Position numbers and translations under genes: made by a program. The notes beneath the pieces are model-generated. The model was given only the letters and a program-made list of their open reading frames with translations, had not been told where the DNA came from and searched no databases. From Neoconidiobolus thromboides FSU 785 (lineage: Eukaryota; Entomophthoromycota; Entomophthoromycetes; Entomophthorales; Neoconidiobolaceae): a stretch of 64,000 bases of DNA. This document shows, in pieces, positions 11,735 through 22,200 of the stretch. The first letter of the stretch is position 1. Every line of letters starts with the position of its first letter. The stretch is taken from positions 1 through 64,000 of the forward strand of contig MU626301.1 in NCBI GenBank assembly GCA_025603075.1. The letters run 5' to 3'.

Positions 11735-12925
11735 ATGATTTTCAATGTCAAATCCGTCTCTCTAACAATCTTAGGACTTGTGACTTTCATCACCAGTCAA
11801 GATCTACCATTCTGCAAAACAGAAGATATTAGGGTTCGTAAAAATATTAAAGATCTAAGTGATGATCAATTAGAACGTTATTTTGGTGCAGTAAAGAAAT
11901 TAAATAGTGCTCCAAGACCCAATGTATGGGATAATTTTACTAGAATGCACGTTGATTACTTCCCACAGGTACATAACACTCAATTCTTTTTAGTATGGCA
12001 TCGTTATTTTTTGTATTTTATGGAAAAAGAATTACAAAAAATTGATCCTTCAGTTACTATTCCATACTGGGATTGGACTGTTGATAGCGAGGAGCCTAAT
12101 AATGATTCCATTTATAGTGATAAATATTTTGGAAAAGTAAATGGTAACGATAGATGTATTAATAGTGGGCCATTTAAAGATTTTAAAGTCTTAGATTTGT
12201 ATAGTCCAAATGGAGATGAAATTTGTTTAAGACGCAATAAAATATTTACCCAACAAGTAACTGGCGGACCTGAAATGGAAAATCTCTATTTAAATAGTGC
12301 CCCTATTGGTCAATTTTCTATAGATCTTGAAGGTGTACCACATAGTCGTATTCACAATGGTATTGGTGGGGATTTTGCTACCGGCGTTTCACCTAGTAAC
12401 CCTATCTTTTATTCTCACCATGCTTTTGTTGATAAATTATGGTTTGATTACCAAATGCGTTATCCTGAAACTATGGATGAATATGCTTTAAATCGTCGTA
12501 CTCCAGTTGCTCCTTGGGGTTTTCCAGTTCTTCAAGGAATTGATACTTCAGATCGTCTATGCTATGTTTATAAACAAGAACATTTCTCATGGACCACACA
12601 AGATATATCTTCTCGTTCTGCTTTCATACCTGATTTTACACCAGAACCATATACAGTACCATCCAGCGTTACCACAATTGAAGAATTAGTTAAACATGAT
12701 GTTGCTTTTGTTACTAGAAATTTTGAGTTAGTTGATATTAACATTCCTAAAGCTTTAGTAAATAATCCATCTTTACTTTCTTCTGCTCCTGGGGAACCAC
12801 CAGTCAAATTAATAGATGTAGAATTCATTGCAAAAATGAAATTGAACTATTCAAATATTCGCGAAAATGAGTTACGTGAATTAGAATTTAAAAATTTTAT
12901 GAAAGAAATTGGGAGTGTTCAATAA
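11735..12925 (+). CDS. Secreted tyrosinase (type 3 di-copper oxidase)
   Basis: It oxidises phenols to quinones, the melanin-type reaction, outside the cell. A single intron-free frame encodes 396 residues, beginning with a signal peptide (hydrophobic residues 8-20, likely cut near SQ-D). The CuA site is RMHVDYFPQVHNTQFFLVWH, with His72, His80 and His89, followed by RYFLYFMEKEL and IPYWDW. The CuB site is HSRIHNG (His203, His207) and NPIFYSHHAFVDKLW (His228/229, then the conserved Asp). The length suits a short fungal tyrosinase without a long C-terminal extension. All copper ligands are present. Unlike most genes here it lacks introns. An LPMO gene with its own secretion signal follows 1.4 kb downstream, also on the plus strand. 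Confidence 0.93.
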   Translation: MIFNVKSVSLTILGLVTFITSQDLPFCKTEDIRVRKNIKDLSDDQLERYFGAVKKLNSAPRPNVWDNFTRMHVDYFPQVHNTQFFLVWHRYFLYFMEKELQKIDPSVTIPYWDWTVDSEEPNNDSIYSDKYFGKVNGNDRCINSGPFKDFKVLDLYSPNGDEICLRRNKIFTQQVTGGPEMENLYLNSAPIGQFSIDLEGVPHSRIHNGIGGDFATGVSPSNPIFYSHHAFVDKLWFDYQMRYPETMDEYALNRRTPVAPWGFPVLQGIDTSDRLCYVYKQEHFSWTTQDISSRSAFIPDFTPEPYTVPSSVTTIEELVKHDVAFVTRNFELVDINIPKALVNNPSLLSSAPGEPPVKLIDVEFIAKMKLNYSNIRENELRELEFKNFMKEIGSVQ

Positions 12926-14368
12926 TATCTTATTAAATAAATGATCTTTATACCTACATGGATTTTAGTCTTTACATTTGCTTAATTTCAATATATATTT
13001 TATACTTTTTATTTATCATTTTATTTATTACTGTTACTTTTAGTACAAATACTTCTAAAATTTAATATATTCAATGCCTGTATCACCTTCAAAAACATAG
13101 TTTGGTTTCTTTTTAATTTCATTTAAAGCTATTTTAGGTGACTCCAAATGTTACAAATATATTAATAAGGTTTATAAATGATAGAACTATTTCAAACTAA
13201 AGGTATGTACTTCAATGTTTTAAATGATTATGTTCCATTAGGATATTATCTTTTAAAATTAAAAAGAATTAAATTTTTTAATATTGTATTAAGAAAATAG
13301 TATCAAAACTAAAATTCTAAAAAATATTTAGTGAATAAAAAATTTGAAATAAAATAAAAAATGAAATGAAATAAAAATTCAATTAGTATCATATTTTTGG
13401 ATGATAAGAACAATAACACATAAATATATAGGGATGTCTTTTTTGGCTTCATTTTTTCCATTTTTAACCACTACTTAAGCGGAAAATTCATTAGTAAAAT
13501 TCTTAAACACAAAAATACATCCCCATATAATACTTTTTAAATTACAGCTGCTGGAGTTTTATTGTGGATCTTGTTAATTAATAATAAAATTTTGCTAAAA
13601 CTATACTAAAACAAAGACTATGCTTCAAACATAATTGAATTTAAAAATTGTCATAAATCAAGTTGTAATAGCGTTATAACTAACTATAGAGATTTAGCTT
13701 AAGAAAAATCTTCAATAAATTAATAAATGAGTAAGTTTAAAAGCTTGATTTGAATTAAAATAAATTTTTCCAATTTTGCTTTTTATCCATTTTCTATTTA
13801 GTACAAAATTTCTAAGAAACTATTAGACAAAACTGATAGAAAACACTTTTGTACAGCTAATCCCAAAATTAAGTAAAAGAGCAGTTATTTTGTAGTACTT
13901 AGTTTGATTTGCAATTTTTACTAAAAACTAGAGCTAGACAAATTTGAACCAAGCTTTTAAACTCATATTTAAATTGCTACTTCATATTTAAAAATTGAAG
14001 CCAAAATAAATTACCCAGATATCAAAAAACGTTTTAACATTAAGGATTATTCACCCTTAATCGAATATAAAGTATTACCAATAAAGCATTCAAAATAAAG
14101 TATATTAATAATTCCATATGCTTCTAGTAGTTGGACATTAAAATTTTTAAACGTGTTATTTACTTAAAATAGCTAAGGCAACAGCCAATGACATCCAAAT
14201 AGCCGAATAAACCTAACAAAAAAAATAAAAAATAAAAAATAAAAAATTTAACAGTTAAAAAAGAAGTTAAAAAAACATCAACTATATCATTATACTAATA
14301 ATATTAAACACTAAACAATAGACCTAACTTTCTTTACCTATTAATTATATTATACATATAAAAATAAA
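12926..14368. other. Intergenic region with one MITE
   Basis: 1.4 kb between tyrosinase and LPMO genes. It contains a MITE at 13425-13528 and A-rich runs at 14219-14250. No coding segment is seen; the last few hundred bases likely include the LPMO promoter. Confidence 0.55.
13425..13528 (-). mobile_element. MITE copy 3
   Basis: Left end TATATAGGGATGTC, right end ACATCCCCA|TA. The inside reads TTGGCTTCATTTTTTCC, then TTAGTAAAATTCTTAAAC. Reverse orientation relative to copy 2. Confidence 0.75.
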
Positions 14369-15127
14369 ATGATTTTTTATTTATTAGTATCACTGTTATT
14401 TTATATTACACTAGCACAAGCTCATAGTAACCTAAGGTACCCAATACCACGAGGCAACACCAAGTATAGCAGTTATTGTTCTAGAGGTTTAGGCTGTGAG
14501 GGCCCTTGTGACTCTTCAAGATCCGAGTCTGCTTTTCTAAAGCCCTTCTATCCCAAAAAAGTAATAAAACGTGGCGAAAAGATACGCGTTGAATGGCTTC
14601 GTCAAAATCACCCAGGTGGCTTTATAAGATTAGCATTTGTCCCTTTTGATCAATCAGATGACGCTAATGCATTTGATAATAACGTGATCAAGTTTGTATG
14701 TTATGAGACAAATTGTGGAGAAACTGAAAGAGATGGACGTTTAGGCCACCTCAATGGGAGAGGAGATGGATTATGTTCAACTTATGTGACAGTTCCAGAT
14801 AATTTACCAGATGGACCTATCACTATGCAATGGATTTGGTTTGGTGGCGGGATATTCTTTGCTGTTCAAGACACTGGATTTGCAAATTATTATAATTGCG
14901 CAGATATGGAATTGATTGGCGGTAATGAGTTTAATGCGACTCATAAGTATACGGCTTCATTTCAAGGTGGAGATGTTGCAAACATAGACACTAATCAGTG
15001 TAGATATTGGGGCAGAAATAGTGTCCATCAATGTCCAGAAGGCTCAGAGAATGGGGATTCCTGTGGTAGATTGGTGATAAAAAATGGTATACCGGATTAT
15101 CCTAATTTGTTATTTGAGGAAAAATAA
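14369..15127 (+). CDS. Secreted lytic polysaccharide monooxygenase (His-brace copper enzyme)
   Basis: It is predicted to cleave chitin or another glycan oxidatively outside the cell. The single exon encodes 252 residues. The signal peptide (residues 1-18) ends in LAQA and cleavage would leave His19 at the mature N-terminus, as an LPMO needs. The second brace histidine is probably His81, in WLRQNHPGGFIRLAF. A YYNCADMEL strand (residues 174-182) holds the aromatic that usually lies axial to the copper, and WIWFGGG precedes it. Ten or more cysteines suggest several disulfides. The layout resembles the AA11/AA16-like LPMOs of zygomycete fungi, but I cannot fix the AA family or the substrate. No carbohydrate-binding module is fused. 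Confidence 0.85.
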   Translation: MIFYLLVSLLFYITLAQAHSNLRYPIPRGNTKYSSYCSRGLGCEGPCDSSRSESAFLKPFYPKKVIKRGEKIRVEWLRQNHPGGFIRLAFVPFDQSDDANAFDNNVIKFVCYETNCGETERDGRLGHLNGRGDGLCSTYVTVPDNLPDGPITMQWIWFGGGIFFAVQDTGFANYYNCADMELIGGNEFNATHKYTASFQGGDVANIDTNQCRYWGRNSVHQCPEGSENGDSCGRLVIKNGIPDYPNLLFEEK

Positions 15128-15229
15128 AATAATACTATATACTTATTAATATTATTATTGTTTATTATTATGTACTTAAATTTAAAGGTTTTTTTAACTA
15201 AATTATTTTGTTCTTGAAAAAACAAAAAT

Positions 15230-17397
15230 AGGATAGAATGAGCTACCAAACAATATTATTTCAGTATCAAGTGATATTGAAGAAACAAAAGCAAGAGCAG
15301 AAAAAACAGAAGTAAAATTGAAGAAAGAATTTATTGATGAAAAGACAAATAAAGATAAGGAAATTGACGTAATTTTGATACAGTCCGCTAAAGTAGAAAA
15401 AGAAGTAGTTGTAGGTAATTTAAATTAATTTAAGCCTTAAATGGATCTGAGGAAAAAAGAAAAAACAAAGAGTTATCCAAATTTTCTGAAACTACTGTAT
15501 ATACGTTTAATTGCCCGGTATACCTGTGTTTGTACCATTATTGTCGAGCTTGTATGCAAAGGGTAGGTATTAGGAATGTATTGATTTGTAAAAGGTGTAA
15601 ATACAGTTATCATATTGCATGTATGAAAAAAAAATTGGTCAATATTTTTGATAGAAGATGGTAATGAAACTATCAATATTGTTTTTCAGCTATAATAAAA
15701 TTAACGATTAGATTGTGTGAATATGGGGATGTTTTTTTACGTTTAAGGATTTTACTAAGAATTTTTCCGCTCAAATAGTGGAAAAAGGTGGAAAAAGTAA
15801 TGAAGCCAAAAAAAAACACTCCCATATTGTGAATTTAAATACAAAATCTCAAGTAACCAAACCTGCTTCTTTTACACCGGGAAATTCGAAAAACATCTTT
15901 CAGGTTCTGGTTGGAAGAAAACATTGGATTTATCTTATAACAAGCTGTACAAGCAATCAAATCATTTATATACTAAAATTGTATTTATTTATTATTCGTT
16001 TTTCTATACATGGAATCAGCCAAACTAATACACATCCTGGTTATTGGATTGTATTAGGTAGTGGTTGCGGATTCGATAGCGATAACTGTCAAGAATTTAT
16101 TTATATAGGACAAGGGGGTTTTGATACCAAAGGTCACAAAATTGAACATCAAAAGCTTACGGGAGCAAATATGGGACTAGCATCAACGTACAACTTCATA
16201 TTAAATGTTCAAGGTTCTGTTGCAATAAATTGGACTAAAAGCTCACCAGTTCGAGTGTTTTGAGGTGGAAGGCTTTATGTTAAATTCCTAAAATATACTC
16301 CAAAAGTGAATATAGATACGATGAGATATATAAACTAGTACAATATTATAAGCTTTAAAATCCATCAAACGGATATAACATTTGGCAATTTGAATTCAAA
16401 AGACATGATATTGAATCTGCTCCATGGATAGAAGAAGGGAAACAATTTATGAAAGAAAATGACATTACATTTGACCAAACAGATCCTATTATACCCAGAA
16501 AACCTACAGCTCCAAGAAAAAGAAAACCTATTATTATGCTAAAGTTTATTCCTCACAAGAATTTAAATCTTGCATTCATACCAGTTGTATTTAATAATGG
16601 CAACAGTAGTACTATAGATAATAACGGAGTTGACATTGATCCTAATAATATTGTGGGAACTATCAATGACTATAATGGTTTTAATGGGACTATGAGAGGT
16701 AGTAATAACAACAATAATACTATAGGAGCTAACAGTAGCTATAATAATAGTGATGTAATTAACAATGGTTACAATGTTGATAATAATAAGCATGGTGTTA
16801 ATATTGTTAATAATAATACATATGATTTTAGTTTTGATAGTATACTCAGATATAATACTTATGATCATAATGCTTATAACCGCAATAGCAAACGTAACAA
16901 TATATTTAATTCAAATGTTAATCTTTTATATAGTAATGGTTTAAGTTTCTCAACAATTGATTCCAACTTGAATCCCTAGGTTAATAATAACACATACAAC
17001 AATGGTATTATAAATAACGATGATATATATAACAATGGTATTATAAATAATAGTATTATATATAATAGTGACACAGTTAGCACTACTAAAAGTGCTAAAT
17101 ACGTGATGCCACTATTACTTGAAGATTTGATCGAATTGGATTAGAATAATCAACTAAAATGGAATCAAACAATGATTAAAGAATTCATAAGCACTGTTCA
17201 AAACACTCTTGCATGTCCATTTTGCTCCTCCTTTTTGAATTATAAGAAAGTAATAAGTACCAGGTGTCATCATTACTCATGTCATTCTTGTTAACTAGAA
17301 ACCTAAAGGTCCAACTTACTACATGTCCTGAGTCTTTATTACCTTTGTATCCCGAGTTATAGAATCACGATTTGGGCTTTACTACAAATTGTAATTA
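15230..17397 (+). pseudogene. UHRF1-like PHD-SRA-RING gene, dead
   Basis: Three domains occur in UHRF1 order. PHD finger (15512-15661): cysteines at 15512, 15527, 15542 and 15551, then CKRCKYSYHIAC and a terminal Trp, followed at once by two stops (15662-15667) where the last cysteine pair should be. SRA/YDG (about 16006-16430): HPGYWIVLGSGCG, EFIYIGQGGFD, HQKLTGANMGLA, YRYDEIYKLVQYY and WQFEFKRHDIESAPW. RING (17214-17291): ACPFCSSFL, then TRCHHYSCHSC. An Asn/Tyr-rich linker separates SRA from RING, and a charged helical stretch (about 15265-15415) precedes the PHD. Breaks: TGA at 16261, a one-base frameshift at 16302-16305, TAA 16356, TAG 16977, TAG 17142, TAA 17292, and MITEs at 15721 and 17399. 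UHRF1 proteins bind hemimethylated CpG and ubiquitinate histone H3; this copy cannot make the full protein. Confidence 0.82.
15721..15827 (+). mobile_element. MITE copy 4, inserted between the PHD and SRA parts
   Basis: TA|TGGGGATGTTTTTTT at the left and ACACTCCCA|TA at the right. Inside are TTTTTCCGCTCAAATAG and GGAAAAAGTAATGAAGCC. It lies inside the UHRF1-like pseudogene, and an apparent ATG frame starting at 15778 is MITE sequence. Confidence 0.82.
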
Positions 17398-17398
17398 T

Positions 17399-17506
17399 GA
17401 TATGAGGATGTGTTTTTGTTTTTAAGAATTTTACTAACAAATTTTCCGTTTAAATAGTGCTTAAAAAATGGAAAAGTAATGAAGTTAAAAAAAACACTCC
17501 CATTAT
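17399..17506 (+). mobile_element. MITE copy 5, at the 3' end of the UHRF1-like pseudogene
   Basis: TA|TGAGGATGTG at the left and ACACTCCCA at the right, with the family inside blocks AAGAATTTTACTAACAA and GGAAAAGTAATGAAG. It begins about 100 bp after the RING remnant and replaces the expected C-terminal end. Confidence 0.78.
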
Positions 17507-17723
17507 AGAGAAAGAAAGTTAATGAAATCAAGCTGTTATTTTTCCAAGATTTTAAAGTTATTGTCGTCATATATGTAAAAAATAGTATATAATTATTAGC
17601 GTCTTTATAAAGCTTCAAATAAGACTGCTTCATCGGCATCTATTTCATATTTGAATTCTAATGAACTGAAAAAATTCCTAAAAAATAAATTAATGCCTAA
17701 AATAATAATAATTTACACAAGTT

Positions 17724-19106
17724 TTACTTTGGAAAATAGTTTGAACTTTGGCCAAATGAATAAAATAATGTGACATTTTCATTCAGTTTTATTTCATTTT
17801 TAATTGTTTGATCAAAATAGACAGCCTCTTTATTAGGCGCCTTATCAATAATCATCTGCATCAGCTTAATATAACTTTTACTATTCAAATTAAAGTGTGT
17901 GAATTGAATAAACTGTAAATTTAGTAAATCTAAATGGATATCCAAGCTTTCAATTTCTTTAGCATTAAATAAATGACTACAATTAGACAGATGTAGCCAC
18001 CTTAAGCTTGGCAAACATAAAGCCAGCCACTCCAAACAATATTTTTTGATTTTGACTCCTTTCAATTCAATGTGTTTCAATCGAAATAATATGGGTACCT
18101 CTTTAAATATTTTGTCATCAAATATGCAGTCACTTAATGACAGTGCGGACAATAACTTTAATTCAGTAACCAATTTTACTAAAAAATCATTATCTAAGTT
18201 GGCTTGATAAAGCGCTAGCAGTTTTAAATGTTTTAATAAGAATAAGCTGTTATCAATTTGTCTATTGAAATAGGGTCGCATATTTAGTTTTACCAATGGG
18301 CTTTTCCAATCTTTTAAAATATCTTGATTAATTGCTACACGACTCTCATAGCTTGTTTCAGGACTAAAATTTAAAGCCTCAAGGTTAGGAAAACTATTAC
18401 TATCAATCAATTGAAACTCCTCATCTTCTATTTCATTAAATATTAATATTTCCGATAAGGATAAATGTAACAAATTATCCATTTTAATCTTATTCAATGT
18501 TTGTACATGTCCTAAATAAAATTTCCCATACAACTCCAGCCATTTTAAACTCTGCAGTTTGTGTATGGTATGTATTAACTCATGGTTGATGTTACTTACA
18601 TTTAAATATAAGTATGTTAGGTTTGTTAAACATGTTAATGGCTTTAACAGCTCATTTAATATGGTTGTAAACCCTATAAAGGCGCAATCTAACTTCAGTA
18701 TCTCTAGTTTAGTAAACAAAGTAAAATCAAAGTATTCAGGCTCAATCGCAAAGTCATCATCTTTCCAACAGAAGCTTTTAATATTTAGTAAATAAGTAAC
18801 AATACTTTGAAATGACTCGATATTAATAGGCCCTGAAAGCTGTAAGTGTTCAATTGATGGGCAATGCCTTATGATTTCTCCAAGTGAACGTGTTGAAAAG
18901 TAGGTGTTAAATTTTAAAATTTTGATATACTTTCCACAAGTATTCAAGTATGGTGGTATTGAACTAGAATCAAAATCTACTGTCTTCCAAAACTTTCTTT
19001 TTGTTTCAAGGCGTATATATTGATTCAGCTGATGGTATATAACCTTTTCTTTAGCTGGTAAATACGAGTATATTTTCCAATGTATAAAGTAAGGTAGTAT
19101 ATCCAT
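17724..19106 (-). CDS. F-box/LRR protein
   Basis: Probably the substrate-recruiting subunit of an SCF ubiquitin ligase. I chose the ATG at 19106, giving 460 residues that open with MDILPYFIHWKIYSYLPAKE, an F-box-like helix pair. The in-frame ATG 14 codons upstream would add a hydrophobic Phe-rich leader and place the start outside the usual F-box position. From about residue 60 to 400 there are irregular leucine-rich repeats with the pattern LxxLxLxxxxxxx (IEHLQLSGPI, LTYLYLNVS, LKWLELYGK, LRWLHLSNCSHL). The single exon is intact and ends at 17724. It is divergent from Aquarius with 176 bp between the two start codons. Similar F-box/RNI-like proteins form large families in entomophthoralean fungi; a broken relative may lie at 27.1-28.3 kb. 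Confidence 0.75.
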   Translation of the reverse strand: MDILPYFIHWKIYSYLPAKEKVIYHQLNQYIRLETKRKFWKTVDFDSSSIPPYLNTCGKYIKILKFNTYFSTRSLGEIIRHCPSIEHLQLSGPINIESFQSIVTYLLNIKSFCWKDDDFAIEPEYFDFTLFTKLEILKLDCAFIGFTTILNELLKPLTCLTNLTYLYLNVSNINHELIHTIHKLQSLKWLELYGKFYLGHVQTLNKIKMDNLLHLSLSEILIFNEIEDEEFQLIDSNSFPNLEALNFSPETSYESRVAINQDILKDWKSPLVKLNMRPYFNRQIDNSLFLLKHLKLLALYQANLDNDFLVKLVTELKLLSALSLSDCIFDDKIFKEVPILFRLKHIELKGVKIKKYCLEWLALCLPSLRWLHLSNCSHLFNAKEIESLDIHLDLLNLQFIQFTHFNLNSKSYIKLMQMIIDKAPNKEAVYFDQTIKNEIKLNENVTLFYSFGQSSNYFPK

Positions 19107-19282
19107 AATCAAATAATAAAAATAAATGAAAAATATAAAAAATGTCAAATTAGAAAAATCAAAAATTTTGATTTTTTTTTATCTCTATTTTCATTCGTCA
19201 AGCTCTTGACCCAATAAAATTTAAGCATTACTTGAATAAAAATTAAAAGCTCTGAAATCATTTAACTTATCTTTATAATCTA

Positions 19283-22200
19283 ATGACAGCTACAAAAAGA
19301 GGTAGAGGACGTGGTAGAGGTCGTGGAAGAGGAAAATCAAGCTCATCTCAGGAATCTGAAAACAATTCGACACAGAACAATGTCAGTGAGCTAAAGGCTG
19401 AAACCGAGTCGAGTAACTTAACCGCAGCTGCTTCACCAAAATTGGAAACAGTGATGGAGGATGTAGGTCCAAACGGGGATCAAAAGGAGAAGGATAAAGA
19501 AGTAAAGGCTATTATGAAGGAAAAAGAAGAAAGTGAAGACGAAGAAAATGAGGTTGAAATCAATAAAAACAATAAACGAATCTCTGTAAAAAAAGAAAAA
19601 AAAGTATATACAACTGCACTTCCAAAACATATAGATTCTGCTGAGATTGAATTTTCAACATCCAACTTAGAGGAAGGAATAGACTCTAGCATAGTAGAGA
19701 TAGCAGAAAGTGAATGGTTACATAAAGAAAGTGAGGTTAAAGGAAAAAGAAAGAAAGAAAAAAAATTTGATAACAAAAAAGTAGACAAATTATTTTCTAA
19801 AGTGATAGAAAGTGGAAGTATTGATGCTAAAAAGGTAGCTTCTTTGGAGTTTGAAGCTTGTCTTGAGAAAGTAAGTTTTTTAAATGTTGAGTCAAATTTT
19901 TATTAAAATTTTTAAAGTTTTTATGGCCCAATTATGTACCAGCTACAAGCTCAAACGCTCATATTTTATTGATGATTCTAATTATTAACCAAAAATTAAC
20001 AGATCAAGCCGCTTTATCGCCTTGGGGTAAGTAATTTACAATTGATTTAAATGAGACTAAAACATAAATAGAATTACTTGAAGCAGATCCGAAAAAGTAT
20101 TCTGAATTGTTCTATAAAGCCATGGCTTTGAATCTTTACGACGCTAATACAAAGGATAAAAAGTATATGAAAAATTTACCTAAATTAGTTTATTTTCAAG
20201 TTAAAATTGCCTTGTTGAGGTTTTTTACGTTTTCTTTTCAAAGTTTAGATAACTCTTTGGTGCGTGAACAATGTTTAAAGTAATTTATTTTTTAATTTAA
20301 CTTGTCATCTTAATTCAAGTATAGATTAACAACAATCTCCATCTGGCACAATCTTTGTAGTGAAGCAAGGAGAGAAGAAGAGATTGCCAAATCAGCTCAG
20401 CTCAAAAGGCTTTGGAAGCATAGCGAGAAAAAGTTTAATTCGAAAGGTAATTTTGCAAATTTTGCAAATTTTTATGCTAAACTGTTTTTTAGACGAAGAA
20501 GAGAAGAAAAACTTAATCAAAGATCGTACTTTTCTTTCAGATTTGGTAAAGTTGTTTGTTAAAAGCTTATATTCGATTGATCCAAGCGAAGGTTATGCTG
20601 TAGATGAAGAAGAAGAAGCATTAATACTTTATTGTGAAAGGATGATGGAGTTTTTAATTGATTTGATTTCGCAATTACCAACTAGAAGATTTTTTAATAC
20701 TTTATTAAAAGACCATTATTTATTAAATTATTGCAAAGAATCTCCACTTACAAAGTCAGTTATCAAAGGGTAAGTATAATGTTGTAATTTACTATTATAA
20801 TATATGCTAATTTTATTTTTAGTCAAAAATTCAATCAATTATTAGCTGATTTTGAATTTTACACGCATTTTGAAATCAATGATTTTACTGGTCAAAGCTT
20901 AAACAAAGATCTAGTAACAGAAACACTTTACAAAGATGTTCATCAATTTGTTTTAATTTGCTTCAAGCATTTCGAAGAAGAGTTGAAAAGTTTGATATTG
21001 AGTCATGTATCTGCGCTTACTAATAGAGATGTTTTACTAAAACATTTAAGATTATTATCAATAGAAGACTTAATTAAACTATGTGGCTATCTTAATATGC
21101 GCACGGAACCTATTACTTTAATAGAAAGTGAAAAGGAAGATTATTATAGTAAGCAATTTTTATTAAATTGTTTGGCATTACGTTATGAGAAAAGAAAATC
21201 GCAGTTGGATTTAATAAACTCGTACCCTTTATTCCCTAACGAAAGTGCAATATTTGATCAAAGTATTATAGATAATCAATTTTATAATGGTGAGTTTCCT
21301 TTAGCTTTACCTAAACTCAACCTTCAATTTCTTACCTTACATGATTATTTAATACGTAACTTCCAATTATTCCGATTGGATGCTTATTACGAGATTAGAC
21401 AAGATATTGAAGATGCCATAAAAAGATTATCCCCCAGATACATACCTTCTGAAAATGCTACTGCTTTTTCAGGTTGGGCTAGAATGGCTTGTGAAATTAA
21501 TAGACTTTCTATTACAGATATTAAAAAGCCAAAATTAGGTCAAATCACCCCCTCTAGGGTTATAGCTGACATACAACTAGATTTGGGCAGATATACAGAA
21601 TCAATCCGAAATGAATGGAAATCATTAAAGCAGCATGATATTTTATTTTTATTAACAATTCAAGCTACAACTGATAGCAGTAAGCCATACATTGAGGGAA
21701 GTTCATTTCAAGATCATTTTGGTATTACAACCGTACGTGGGTGTGAAGTAATAGATATTTTAGATGATGAAGGTAAGCCCGTGAATGAAGTAGGTAAACC
21801 AAGATTAGAAGATCCAAATGCTGTAATGCAAGCACCTTTAAGAACAATTCGAGTAGATTTAGATCCTAATCAATACCAAAATGATCTTTCATTATCAAAT
21901 GGTCATACAATTTACCAAAGTTTTAATATCGTATTAAGACGTAAACCTAAAGATAACAATTTCAAAGCTGTTTCACAAACTATACGCGATCTTATGCAAA
22001 GTGAATTGATTGTACCTGATTGGCTGAAGAGTATTGTCTTAGGTTATGGGGATCCAAGTGGAGCCCATTATAGTAACTTTGAATTAAATAATGATGAGTT
22101 TTACTTTAATGATACCTTTATTGATTTTGATCATATAAAAGAGAGTTTCCCTAATACAAGCATTGTAGCTTTAAATGAAAATATGATACCACCCTTTGTA

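Noticed and set aside
11735-15127. A biosynthetic gene cluster around the tyrosinase.
   Set aside because: No NRPS, PKS, P450 or transporter genes are nearby; only the LPMO is adjacent.
15778-16263. A 161-codon frame taken as an intact gene.
   Set aside because: Its ATG and first codons come from MITE copy 4, and its only domain is the first half of the SRA region, which continues past the stop in another frame.
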